From Pyrenula massariospora (Eukaryota > Ascomycota > Eurotiomycetes > Pyrenulales > Pyrenulaceae): 64,000 bases of DNA. Within the stretch, counting starts at the first letter, position 1. Each line of letters opens with the position of its first letter. The translations under genes and the position numbers were made by a program. The notes beneath the pieces were generated by a model. It was not told the DNA's origin. It did no database searches and saw nothing but the letters and a program-made list of their open reading frames with translations. This document shows positions 1 to 13,300 of this stretch, in pieces. The stretch lies in assembly GCA_021030905.1 (NCBI GenBank), contig JAGFMI010000001.1, forward strand, positions 868,001 through 932,000, in the 5' to 3' direction.

Positions 1-3000
1 CTGTGTCACAATTTACGAAGCGAGCGACTAGCGCTCACCGGACACCCGGAGAGGAGGAGGGAGCTCTGTGACAGGAAGCATTGCATTTGGTGGGGTGAAG
101 CCTGGACAAAAAGAACATGGCGCCTGCAATCTTCGTGTTGCGAACTAGTAGCAAAGTTAAATCACGCTATGAGTCTAGACAGTACACTCAGCGATATCGC
201 AGTCCGAAACTTGTCAACGACACGTGGCTTGCTGCAGGCTTGCGTGGCTGCCGGTGTCGTATTCAATCAGCGACACAGAGGTACCTGCTACCCTAGTTCC
301 ACGAGCCCAATCACCAGACGATTCAGTCGCTGAGAAATGCCCGCCACCAGAGCAGCGAAAAGAGAAACAAACGCTCCCTTCCTTGGTGATCATCTGCATC
401 ATCACGTGAATTTGGAGACGTGTCAGCTCCTAAGCTCTGGTACGTACGGAAGGACACTCACGGGTCGCGACAGAGGCAATCATCCAGTTTTTATCAAATT
501 TTTGCCCATTGAAGACGATGATGTCAAGAACAGTGTGCCCTACGGGAGCTGGGGAAAATAGACGGATTTGCCAGAACCATGCAAAAACCGATTACGAGAG
601 GAGGCGAATTGCCTTGTCAGATCGGACGCGTCAAAGAAATGAGAAAGATCAGACATACAAACGAACGGGGATGTGTGTTCATGCAGAAACACGGCCAGGC
701 ATTATCCATTTGTCGCAATTTGACGATTGAAAATCTAGTAGACACCGTGTCATAGTCCCTAGCCAAGCTATTGTGCGACTGTGGTGCTCTGCTGGTCTCT
801 ATACAAAGCACCATTATGGTCTGCTTGACGTTTTGTTGCTGTGTGGCAAGAACGGCCAGGTCGCGTGCCAAAACGCTCACGGGCCAACGACAGCAGCCGG
901 ACAGAAATCTCAAACGGGCAGCTCTGCTTACGTGATGCGTGTGGTCGTGCTTGCCTGTTTAAGTCTTGAACCTTGGGCGCGAAAAAAGTTGCAGGTGCTC
1001 AACACCAGAGATGCTTACCCATAACTGTCTGCGGTGCCCCTTTATTGTCATCAAACACGTATTGTGTCCCTTCTACGAGGTAATACACGTCCCTTCCCTT
1101 GTCTCGTTTCGGTCTTGCATACCAGACTCGTGGAGTCCACGTAGCGAAAATCGGAGCTGACGTAGCGAACGGAGCTGACGTTGTGCTGGCTGTCTCGCGT
1201 TTCGATCCAATCCCTGGTTTCTTCGCCTTGACAACGTGTGGGCATTCGAGGCATCAGCAATCCGTCGCGGACTGCAATACATCTGGCGGCTTCCCTGCCT
1301 TTGGTTTAGACTAATGAAGAGCGTTTAATCTCCCGCTTCACGGGCGTCGAAGTCTTACGAGTGAATGGTAAGGATGATGAAGTATTGGTACGGACCTCCA
1401 CATCATGTCACCAGCAGCCACACACCATCTTCAATGCCGTTTTCCAACCACCAGCTTGAAGAGTAGATGGAGCTTCTACATATCAAGAAATCACGGAACT
1501 TCTATATCTCCGATCAGTGACCGAGCTTCGTTCCTCATTGGGCAAAGAGGAATCAAGACGGCTGTTCTCTACTAAATTCCAGATCGTAGATAGAGCCACG
1601 GGGTTTGATGTGAGCAAAGACCTTCGTTCTTAACAAAGACCCGAAAATAATCTCAGACGGTCTTCTTCCTGTGGGTGGAGTGAGTCACTTCTGAAATACC
1701 AACGCTGTTGTAGATAGTAAACTGTAGACAGTCGACTAAATTAGTGTAGGCAAAAATTATTGGAGAGTGATCACGGGGACAATTCCACGAAGGAGATCGC
1801 TGCTTAAGAGATAGCAGTACGAGTAGTGACGGAACAGTAGCTATGCTACGCTTCTGCTACCTTGTCTTGACTTTGTCCTGCAAGGAAGCACGGGCTCGTG
1901 CCTAATGGTGTCAGAAGCTGACAAATTCTGGTTTCTTGCCGTCCGTGATTCAAGGATAAGATAGACAACACAGGACTCCTAAATGCCGTTCCGGATTTGG
2001 CTGACCTATTTCACGGCAAGGGCAGCAAAAGTTGAACACGAACACAGTTTTGTGCTGAGCAGAATTATTACTACGCTTCGTTCCTGCTCTGGCGGGCCCT
2101 CTAACTTCCACCTGTTCTTTTCTTCCCCTCTAGGACGTTGGGATAGTCGTAAAATAGGAAATCAAAACCTGTTGTCCAAGAACATCCTCTAATTGTGAGC
2201 CGAGGCTAGGAGGCGCGTACGGGCTACCTTTACCTAGCTCACCTCCGTCAAAAATTTGATAGTACCTAGCACTTTGAACTAGGCTCGGGCTGCAGAGCCC
2301 ACATAGCATTCGCAGATATCTTTGGGGTCGTTGTCCTGAAATCCATCTTGGACTACGGTGGGACCGAATTCTCCTGGTCTGAACCGGAATTCATGCCACA
2401 AGTGGCTGTTCGTCGTAGACCGTAGGGCTTAAAGCTAAGGTAATGCCGGCCCTCACATAGATACACTGGGATGTGTGTTCGTGCCGACCGAGGGAAATCA
2501 ATCACGGTGTACCTAGAACGTGGGCAGAAGTGTCACGCACGGGAGACGTGGGAACCCAATTGAGCTGAGGCAATTCCGGCCTTCACGTATTGAGGCGTGT
2601 GTCTCACTGATCATGACCACATTACTTCAGCAAAGTATGGAAACACGCTCGATATTCTAGCTAGCCAATCAGATCTTTCGCAAACACGATCTTGTGCCAG
2701 GGACTGTGCGTCCGAAAGCGAGGAAATTGAGTCATAGTCCCCTAGTGGTTCAACTACTGCGATAGCTCGATAAATGGTGCTGGGGAAAACCCTCGTGTTA
2801 AAATATTGTCTACCTGAATTTGGAGACTCCGTAGAAGAGAGTAGAGCTAATGAGCTCAAGTTGAATCAGCGGAGAAGTCATAAATTTCCTACGGTTTGGG
2901 CTTGGACTTTGGATACATCGAGGGCTTGGAGCTTACCTTGCGATCTCCAATGACGTTACCGAGATGTGCACATGGTTGTTCATCCTAGACCTGGAACGAC

Positions 3001-6000
3001 ATAGAACATGGTTTCTGTTGTCGAATACCTTGAAACATTTTTACCGCAAGAGGCACAGCTGTCACGTGTGGGAATCGAGTTATTGTCACTTTGTCAGCAT
3101 TCAGTTCCCAACAGCAAAGGAATATCGAGCTCAGAGCTCAAACAACTAAGAGCTGCAAAGGGTTCGCCACTATCTTTGAGATTTCTTCGATCGTGCACAA
3201 GGCAGAGGCTGCACCACATATCCACCGTATGGGATACCCTTGGTGGATTCGTGCTGGAACATTCACGGTCACCAAACAGATACAAAACTTGACACCAGAA
3301 ATATAATCCTGACTTATCAAACGAGAGAACCCACAATGAAGAAACACGAGGGCCCGCCGTCTCACCTGTCAAGCTAGGTCACTTTCGTGTGAAGATTGTA
3401 TATCTCAAGCTATAAATCTTTAGTAGCAATTTGAAAATCGACTTTACTACAAACGGCGTGGTTGTGGAGATCTTTCATATGTTGACACTGTTCTCCGATG
3501 ACGCAATCGACGTCGTTCGGTCATACCATAGGCTTAGATTTTAGACCTTACAGGGAATTACTTAAGCGAGTGGTGCCGTCGCGATCGCAATCATATCGAA
3601 CACGGGTCGGGCTCCCGTCCCGGCTCTCTTCGGAAGAACTCTGACATCTTGAGTCGCAAGTTGCCCGTGACAACCCCGAACGCCGTTAAGCCAACCTCAT
3701 CTGGATGACATGGCTACGGAGAGCTCTTGCATGCTAAAAGTGTGAACTTGGACTTGAATAAAAAACGGGCCCTTTCTGGTTGCACAATGTGAACTGTAGA
3801 GTGTAGACTGCGGCTGTGCTGCTATTATGGGATAGGAATTACAACTTCGAGAATACGAGTCGGGATGCTGCCCCGCTTATCCTACAACTGAGAATAGCAA
3901 ACGAGTGGAGACATCTTTATCCACAGATTTCTGGTAGTACATCATTCGAACAAACTTGCCCTAGGTGATACAGTGGTCGGAGTAGTGTGTTCTTCATTGC
4001 ATCCGTCGAGTTTCGAGGTCATTTATCCCTCGACAGAGGACAAGAATCGCTATTTATCAGGCTAACATGATTCCACGGCAGATATCACCGAGTACCGCTC
4101 ACTGGGAGACCACGATGTCTCTGCAGTCTCCGTTTTACAAAATTTCCTAGCTGCAAGGCTCGGGTTAAGTTCTGTTCGGGCTTTCTCTATTGTATTTCCC
4201 TCAATGGGACATCGGGATTGGCATTCATCAAAAACATATGGATGTCACAGCAGATAGATTGACTGATAGTTCCTTAAAGATGATAACCTCCTCGGCAACA
4301 TTCCAATATAGAGGAAGATCTTGTGGAGGTCCATTGAGAACAAAAGCACAGACGATTTAACTTGTAACTATGTCACTTAACGGTGAAGGTCAAACATTGA
4401 CTTTCCAAGTTACTGTTGTGTTAAGCGTCTGCATATTATTGACCTGTCAACTCAATGAACCCTTATACAAGCGCAAGTTAATCACAATGTATTGGACTCG
4501 TAGTGGCCGTTTTACGGGTTTCGGCGCGTTTTCCTGAAAAAGGACACATCCAAGTACGATCTGTTCACGCCTTGTACAGACGCATCCAGCCAGAGTGGAT
4601 GAGTCCTGAGCTCGCACTTCCTTGAAAGATACGTCGGCATAATGTCTTGATTAAACCAAATCGAGAACCTTTCAACGAGGGTGCAAAACTCTTGGACCGG
4701 AAAGCTCTCAGGGGACGAGAGACGGCATTCAAGCATTGTGCTTGTGGAGACTAGAAGTAGCAGAGCGATAAGCCACGCCGGGTTCGATTCAGGAACAAAA
4801 CACCATTCCAGCAACAAACTTGCGTTGTCCTGTGTCGCAAAAACCGTGCATGTAGAGATCTTTTGTCGTGGCTTTTCGTTGCACCAAGTATAATAGGTAT
4901 TAAACTTGCATATTGCGGCTGCACCAATGGATGCTTTGGAGAGAGGCAATTACGGCGTGTTGGGTGTCGGGAGAACTGACAGAGATACAACTCAAGCGCT
5001 AGTTTCAACGGATGTTGGCTTATTGGCATTGATGATGTCAATCTCATTCACGACCTATGTCACGAAACTATGACATTGCAAACCCCTCACAGAGGATCTG
5101 TATCAGACCAGAGCTGACGCCTATTTGGCGAGGAAAGACAAAAGTTTGAAACCGATCATGAAGATGTGAACTCATACAACGCGACAGGCGCAGATTACTC
5201 TCGCGAAAACGGCTGGCGGGCGCCTCGTCAGTGTCTGCAAATTTAGGACACAGTGATGTCGGAAGACATTGCAATCACAGCGACAAAGAACACTACTCCT
5301 ATCAAGGAATGAGTCGACTAGTCCAATTATCTTGGAAGATTGCCTGGATCGTAGATCACTCCCCTACAATCACCAGCATGACCAGCTGGTGTGAGAGCCT
5401 GGCTGGGAAGATCGCAAGTCGCCGTGTGAGAGCTCCGTCACCGAATTCGCGCCGGAAGGCTCTTTGCCAAGAATTCGAGGAGTTCATATTACGCAGTAGT
5501 TGGCGCTAGACATCTTCGTCACGGAGTAAAACGACAGACACGAGTATCAAAACAATCTGGCATGGTGAATTTACCCGCTTGCAAACGGTCTCGGCCGGAA
5601 GAACTATGGCCACCTGTCTAGGTTAGCGGACCGGTTTCCTCGCGAGCCGCGTCGCAAAAATACTCGTAAAATGTCTCACGGAGATGCTGTGCCTGCCTGA
5701 ACAGTATTTAACTGCAATTTGACAAAGATAGGTTCTGGTGGAACGCTGTCAGGTATTATTAAGGTCCAAATTACAGGGCTGCTTGAGCCCTAGACTTTGA
5801 TACCGTTCCTAAGTTCACGTTTGCTGAGAGGTACGCTGATCTAACCGCCCTGAAAATCCTTCTATTGAAGTGTATAAGCACGACATATCTTCGTTGCAGC
5901 GTGATAGTAATTTCCCTACATATTCAAGAGTCAGGGCCTTTGCTGCGAGCCAGTCAAGATGAGATGGCACGGAGGGACTGCGCCTGTCCGAAGTAGTACC

Positions 6001-8486
6001 AAGCTGTCACGCAGTCTTAAGCTTCATGGCCACGGTCTCAAAGTCTTCTAAGCAATTTGAACATTTAGGACAAGGAGCTGCTCCAGCTGGTCATTACAGC
6101 CGAAGAGACAAACGGTATCAGTAACGGAGACATCTTGTTGCTCTAGCCACGTTCAATGCGTAATCAAGACAACGAATGCTGTGTCTTTAGTCAGTAGGTA
6201 GCTAACTTGTCTTGCTGGTGATGCGCTTGTTCATCTTCAGTGCTGTCTACGTCCCGAGCTTGTGGATATGAAACGTTCGAAGGCGCCTACGTCCCTAAAT
6301 CAGATGACTATCAGCTGACTGGGGATCTCTGTTGCTGGGAGACATGGGTTGAAAGCCGCTCTGTGAATACTGCTGTCAGCTTCCTACGATGCGGGTGGAT
6401 AAGGATGAAAATAATATGACATGGGCAAAGGAGGCTTTATGCTAACGACAATTTACGCTGGTCTAGCTGATCGCCTTGGAAGCTTTCCTTTTGCACACAT
6501 TTCATAACAGCTCTCATGGCACGTGTGGCTTCTCTGCTGACAAATTGATGTTCAAGCATTGTCGATGGTCTGGATCGAGTGGCAACTATACTGATGTCTA
6601 ATGGTGGCCTTGTGCCTGTCTGTGATAGATTCTTCGCCCATTACCCTATCGGCGGTTCCGAGAGCACGGGTTGGGAGCCTCGTTCTCAAGAAAGGTCCAA
6701 GTAGAGCTACATGCAGCTCTGCACTGCTGAGCAGATAATATTTTAATACCTGAAAAGCTCAACGACAACGTCTACATAGTGCAGCGGCGTACGTATTAGG
6801 TGGAAATCAGTATCACTTACTCTGTCGATTGGTGGCGAGACTACTGGAGACGGTAGTGGGGAAGACCCCTCTCAGAATCGCAACCAAGACAAGGATGCCT
6901 CTAAAGATGCATCCGTCGCGGCGGCGCAAACAAGAGTCAAAGTTCACGCGGGCTGTGAGCCCTCAATCGCTATTGCAGAATAGATGATGGATTCATTGAC
7001 GGGTTACGGACAAGTTAGAGGACCATCTAGGCCTGATGAAATGCATGCGCTCTTCTGTTAACTAGCGATCTCACCTTAACTCCCCAAAAGCTGTACTTTC
7101 GTCAAAAGTCGCTGGACGCTAGACATAACTTTCTGACATACAGTCTGAATTGACGGAGATATTTGTCTAGCAATGATGGAGCTATTTCTACCCATGAATA
7201 TGTAGGATTTCTACATCAACGCTTAGCTAAAACTGTTAAACGAACGTATTGCTGGCCATTTAGTCCAAAGATTATCAATAGCAATCCTCGTAGAGAACAG
7301 ACATCATCCACCTTGACGGTGGTGTCACCAAGAAAGATTTCAACTTTGTCGGAAAGAGAGAAGACTTTGAAAAGGACATAGATGACGCAATAGCTATCGG
7401 AAGAAATAGGACAGATACTGAAAGAGACTAGGACAACAACATGAAAAACTATGCCGTACGCGCGGCGAAGAGGAATCTCCATGTGCTGATACTCCGGAGA
7501 AAATTCGGATGAAAGGAAAGCCGATCTTTCTCGTGTGTAGGCATAACGTGCGAGCTGTGAGAATTGCTACCACACCTACGAAGTGCTTTCAGGAAGCCAC
7601 CAGTTGGAGACAATTTCACGGCAGACAGCAACGAAAAATTCGAGCAATCGAGGCTTTACAGTGTCTGAACAATAAAAGTGAGATGCGAAGTCGTGTAAAG
7701 GAAGCTCAGGGCTATTTGAGCCCGCCTGGCTGGAATGTCCTTTAGCAATTACGGCTGGATCAAAACTTCATGGAACGTACATAGTAGTTGACATTCTCTT
7801 GATGAGCAGCTCTAATTTCTGGCTCAAAGAGAGTAATGGTGGCGTAGTTCCTTGTAGCGACAGATTGTTATCTTTTGTCGTACGAAGACCTAAAAGACTT
7901 ACTATCTGAGAGTCAACTTTGCAAAGCTTGACAAAATCGTCTGCTGCAGTTCGATATCATTTGTCAAACTATGCTGACGGGGACCTGGGCCTTTCCCATC
8001 GTTAGTACTGCATTGGACATTTGGAGCGGTCTGATTTGCGAGAGGGAGTTGACGGCTGTTCAAGAAAGCGGATGCTAAAAGGAGCAAGAACTTGACGTGT
8101 CTTACGAGCCTCCGTGTTCTGGATTCTATGGAGAATAAATCTAACCACGGATATCTCAGACGGTCTTCGGGGCTACAGATCCAGATGTACTTCCTAAATG
8201 AGTGGAAAATCATCACGCTCAATCAGACGCAGGACTCGCGGGGTTTCCGTGATCTTTCGCGTACTTCACGGATCTAGATCATGCGGAGGCCAAAAAAGAC
8301 GGGTGTACCTTTCCAAATCATCCCACGGGATTTTTGCTCCGAAGCACAGCCAGGCTCGGCCTCCGATAAGTCTCAGTCAACGTGTGCTTCTCAGATGTCT
8401 GCTCCCTCGGTCGTCCCTAGCGCCTACACGGTTAATCTCCCGCTGAATATAGCCTCCGGTCATCCCGTCGATGATGCGGGCTGTGA
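1..8486. other. Gene-poor decayed stretch, no supported gene
   Basis: I see no supported gene, RNA gene or mobile element here. All six frames carry frequent stops, and the longest open frame (minus strand, about 4,512-4,949) does not begin with ATG and has a length expected by chance in this much sequence. CpG is not depleted, and TpA looks about as common as ApT in lines I sampled by eye, which fits old transition-type decay but was not counted systematically. Confidence 0.6.
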
Positions 8487-8972
8487 CTTTTCCTAGCCGA
8501 AGTTGACGACGACGTGTCAGCCAAGAGTGAAGTTAACTCGGGGCGTTCGATCAACTAGGAGAGTGTAGACGACCGTTCCATAAAACAAGAGAGCGTGACG
8601 GATAAATATTTCGCCATGGAGGCTAGGGATGATCAAGACGGCGGAGACGACCATTTGGCTGACACAGATAATGAGAACGGATAATTTTACGACCATGGCA
8701 ATGGCTCCGTGAACTTGGCTTACCTCGACGAGAGCGTGAATACGGCGCCTTCTGGCTTGGTGGAAGATTGATTATGTGTTATGGAAGAAGAGGGTGAGTT
8801 GACCTTGGCTCGGCCCTTGGAAGACTGGGTCGATCGCATCGAGCGTCGCACGATCTATGACACCGCTCCTGGGGCTGCACACGGCCCCGCTCTTGCTGAG
8901 TTCGACCTTCGAGAGTATCCTCTGGCTTGGACAGCGCCGGAACTCCGTTGTTGGGCTACACTTGCCCAATAG
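8487..8972 (+). pseudogene. Decayed acidic reading frame of unknown origin
   Basis: One frame runs for 162 codons with only three internal stops, where random sequence would give seven or eight. The first half is strongly acidic (runs of Asp and Glu, for example DDDVSAKSE near the start and DDQDGGDDH further on). The last 63 codons (8,781-8,972) are fully open, begin MEEEGELTL, and contain WVDRIERRTIYDTAP. The bias in composition and the low stop density suggest a former coding sequence. I do not recognise a family, so this may be a host gene or part of an old transposable element. Confidence 0.35.
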
Positions 8973-9965
8973 GCTCACGGGGGTCTGTATTTACCTACCT
9001 GCCGTACAAGACCATTCTAATCCAATACAACAACTTTACGGCCCCCTACCCTACACTTTGGTGGACGAACTGGTGATTTCCATGAGATAGCAGGTTCCCT
9101 GAGAGAATCCTGAAAAGGAGACCGGCGAATTTTACATAAACCGAAAACGAAGTAGCGTTTTAAGACAAGGAAAGTTATCGACTGAAATGATTTATAAAGC
9201 GGTGCGGAATTCAATTGGTCTGCCTCAGTATTTTTTTCGTTACGGTTTTTAAATTGGCGTCGCAAGGGGCATGCATGCAACTCCAAATGTTGTGCAACTG
9301 CATTGATGCATGGACGGGGAGGCAAAAACAGAGGACATCTTATGACTTACGACCCCTACTTCTTGAATCACGGCATTTATCTATTGGCATTGGTATTTAC
9401 TTGGGCGGAGAACTGTCGAGATAAGGTTTCACCGTCGCCTTGGGCAACGGAGGGACGTGGAGACGCCGTAACGTCGCCGGTCGATGAGAAAACAGCACAG
9501 AAGTGTCTTAGATGAAGACTGTGCAATTTCACGAGGAAAGGAATCACATGCAAGTTTCACATCTAGTTTCTGAATGAACTTGGAGTCCTTGGAAACCATG
9601 AAGCGGGACTACGGTGCAACTCTTCCCTCGGCTGAAATACAGTAAAACTTGCCTTCCTAGAGACTGTAAATCATAAATCGTAGATTTAGATTGATGACCG
9701 TCGTAGAAAAGTCAATTTCCTGCAATGAAGAATCGTGACGGGGAAGTGAGATTCAGTATGGCCATAAGATAGATGGCTGCCCACTGGCTTTCAAACGAAC
9801 TGCGTATCACTAATTTGAGTGGTATTCCACATGCAATCACTGAACGTTTCAACTGTGCGAGTACGGCCGCTCTTATTGACACAGCGTATTACGAGTCTGT
9901 TCTGGCGCGTCGTGTCTGTTGCTCCTGCTACGTCTCCAGTGCCGGCAGTCTGAGCTATATTCATC
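8973..9965. other. Intergenic, nothing recognised
   Basis: Stop-dense in all frames. The minus-strand open frame at about 9,017-9,325 is chance-length and has no recognisable motif. Confidence 0.6.
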
Positions 9966-10310
9966 ATGGCTGCTTCCACGGACGCCTCCGATCCAATCAC
10001 CTGCACGGCTTTCGCCTTGGTCGCGTCTCGACGTGCTCATGAGAACAATGAATACTACACTATTTACTCGCAGGAAGCTTTGGGGCTGCTAGAAGACTGG
10101 GATGAGGTCACGCGATACCCGTGGTCTTGCTAGACTAGAATTCATTTATCTCTTAAGATCGATAAGCCTACGAGTGAGAGTGTAGATGGGCCTCGCGAAG
10201 TAGTCTAGACAGAGAGCATGGCACACAGACTGGTCCACGGAGGCATTGAGGTCAGGTCGAAGCTTAGAGTCGTTCGCATTGTCAACTGGACTTACGGGGA
10301 CTTAGGCTGA
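9966..10310 (+). pseudogene. Possible decayed short reading frame, unknown
   Basis: An ATG at 9,966 opens a 55-codon frame beginning MAASTDASDPITCTAFALV and containing EALGLLEDWDEVTRYPW. The same frame continues for about 60 further codons with sparse stops (stretch MAHRLVHGGIEVRSKLRVVR). Codon content looks gene-like, but no family is recognised and stop density is only slightly below chance. Weak evidence. Confidence 0.15.
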
Positions 10311-13300
10311 ATGTCTTCACACCTTATGCCTGGAAGGAAGAAGCGTCCAAACGGACATTCACAGAAAGCAGCCTTTGAGTTTGGCTTTGCCCTGAGAGGA
10401 GAGTTGCATCGCGGAGACATCAAGGCCCCATAGTCTGCTGGCTATTTCCGGTGGACAAAAGCACGCATCAGCATCAGCATCAGCGGAATGCAGTGCCTTA
10501 GGCCAGTCTCAAAGCTTAGTACATTGATCGGACGCGTGATACTCTGCGTGACGTCGTGCAAGAAGGTCTTCGGGCCCACTATCCGTTGCTGTTGCGCGCC
10601 TGCCGTCTTTCAATCTGGAAGGTGGGGGCTGTCGTGCCTTCCGCTTTTGGAGTGACGGGTCGGATAAACTTAGATCCGCCTAGCATCAGTCTGAGTTGCC
10701 ATTCGACTTCAACATTTCAACCCACGCGGAGTTATTTGTAGATCCCGAAATCTATTCTCTTTCAACATTGAGCGGCTTAATGTCGGCTGCGGCTACTATT
10801 AAGGCAAAACAGCTGCTCCAAAAGTATTTTTATACCTACGTTGACAACTCAAGCATGGAGCACCAAGAACGAACCAAGCATGCCGTCGATGTTCGTTACA
10901 ATACTACGCGACGGCTTCGTCGGGCAAGCAGTCCCCATCACCCTACGAGAGCTGACTTTTGGATTCAGCTTTGTGGACAAGCTGTAACATTGTGAAAGAC
11001 GTTATGCTTAGACATTGTTCGATCCGAGGAAGAAAACTAGACTGATGAAGCTTGGTCTTTGCGCATTAATGTCTGAGACGCCGAGGCTGTGTCACAAGAA
11101 TTCCAAGCGCAGTATGAGCGCTGTGGGGTGCGCTACTGCACAAAAGTGAATATTGCAAAACGGAACCTACAGGTCGTGCTAGCTACTAAGTCTCTGGATT
11201 ATGAAAAGATTTCACAGAGAAGTATGCTTCGTGATGAGTTGGCATCAAGGTAATTGCCACCAAACGGAGACTCTTCTTCCTAATGAGACAATGCCTGCTT
11301 TTGTGGAACGATGGTGGGGCAGGCTAAAACGGGCATCTATTGACTGCCTGTATAACACTACATAGAGGTATGCGAGCAGACAGAGTTTTCACCCCTGCTC
11401 GGCATACCTGATTTGATCGATAGGTTTATAGTTCTAAACCTTGTCAATGGTGGATCCCTTTGCGGTTTTTGTTCCGGACTTCGAGACCAATGAAGAAAAT
11501 CTGGCAGATTCTACAGCGGAGCCTTGTCCAGCTTGCCCTGACAAAGCTCAGATGTTACATTCAACACAGGGTTTGTTTAATATTGTCCTGTGAGCACTAC
11601 CATAGAATCTTCAGCATTACTGCGGAAGTAAATTTCACATCAGTTTTGTTGGTGGGGGAAAATTCGGATCTCTTTCCCTCTTTGCTTTTGAGTCCTCGAC
11701 GGCAGTTTTCGGATTCTAATAGAGGAGAGGATCAAAAATGGCATCTTTGAGGAGTAAATGCGAAGTGGAGTAACCCTTCTATGTTGTGGAGACTCATTTA
11801 TCATTTTGGGGCCTCTTTTATGGCATATTCCACTAAGCTGGGACATATCTCATGTTTCTGATTGCGACCAACACGACAGAATTGCTCTTGATATTCGCAA
11901 ATGTGATTAGATTTGCAAGCTTCAACCTTTGAACACAGTGGTGTGACCTTCTATGATCTATTCTCTGATTGATTTGCGGTCCAAACTAGACTTTGTGTCA
12001 GATGCAACTTCACCATGAAGCCAACCACTTGCACTGAGCACCTTGTGCTGCGACTGGCACGCTGCCAAAGAGTTCTCCGTTGTTGTCACAAAGTCATCCC
12101 AGAGTATCAACTCTGATTTTTAGCTTTCTAGATCTTCAAAGATGACGCGTGTGCGAGCGTACCTCGGCTCAAGAACCCCAAGAATGTGACTGCATTTCAG
12201 AAACAACTACAATCCCAGAAAATGGTAAGGCTCTGCTCGGTTGAGCGGAAGGAGAAGGAACTACGCTTCTCTTGCAACTTTTGACGTTTACTAAAGTGTC
12301 CTTTGAGGCCTTTCTCTTGGCTACAAGCTTAATTTGTAGGGTTTTCGGGACTTTAGGATACCAGACGCTTTTCTGTGGCCTTGAAAACAGCTATTATTAA
12401 TCTAGTGGCCAGCGTAACATCAAATGCTCTTCTTGCAAGAAAAAACTTTTCTATCTTTCTAGCTCGGCGGATCTTCCGTTATGCGATACGTCCAGGCTCT
12501 CGGCAAAGTAGACTAAAAGACTACGAACATTACCCTGACCAGAATACAATGAGCGACATATTAGATTCTCACAAATCAGGAAAAGAACTCATTGTGTTAA
12601 TGGAGAGCTGGTTAAGGTCGTCAAGCTATGTCACGTTGACTATCTTCTAAAACTGTGGGCATGATTTCGCACGTGTGCGTCCAGCTCCTAGTGAGGTACT
12701 GTAGGCTTGGAGCCAGCTTTCAAGTGTTTCATCATCGACTTGGGTTGCTTTTGGCGGGAGTAGATGCCCCAATCTTCTTTCAGTGAATTCATCCTCGAGC
12801 AAAACGTCACGTTTTGCGTTTCTCCATGAAATACTATAGACGCCAGAGCGATAAAGTACGTAAATACAAGCTGTACTAGGAGCATCTTCTACACCCGAAA
12901 AGCTCCTGTTCGGCCTTCCAAAGCTCAAAGGTCTACTTTTACGAAGGTACGGTTTTGTATCCATCTTTGATAAGACTGTGCTCCATGAACTGAGTTTGGT
13001 ACGGATGTGATTGAAAGATGATCGTTTCTTTTCTTTCGACTTTTGCCGAGGCCTCACGTTAGAAAATCCAAGTACTTTTCAAATTGGAAAATTGTACGCT
13101 TTCGTTCCTGCCGCCAGACAAAGCCAGCCAAGATTCCATGATGAAGCTTCAAGAGCTAAGAGTGCGGAATTGTATCGATCGGAACCCAAGGGTACTTATG
13201 ACGATCGGTCTCGATCAGTAACATGCCCAACATATCAAACGTGTGCGAGAGCTCGAGAAGACTAGTTTGAAGATCCTCACAGGTAGCGAGATATGATACT

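Noticed and set aside
4780-4800. GGGTTCGATTC, a tRNA B-box-like word
   Set aside because: No matching A box, acceptor stem or anticodon arm upstream.
4512-4949. 145-codon minus-strand open frame
   Set aside because: No ATG start and no recognisable domain. In about 46 kb read in six frames several frames of this length are expected by chance.
12647-13057. 136-codon minus-strand open frame beginning RPRQKSKEKKRSS
   Set aside because: Length is at chance level, no domain is seen, and the flanks have no promoter-like leader or splice extension.
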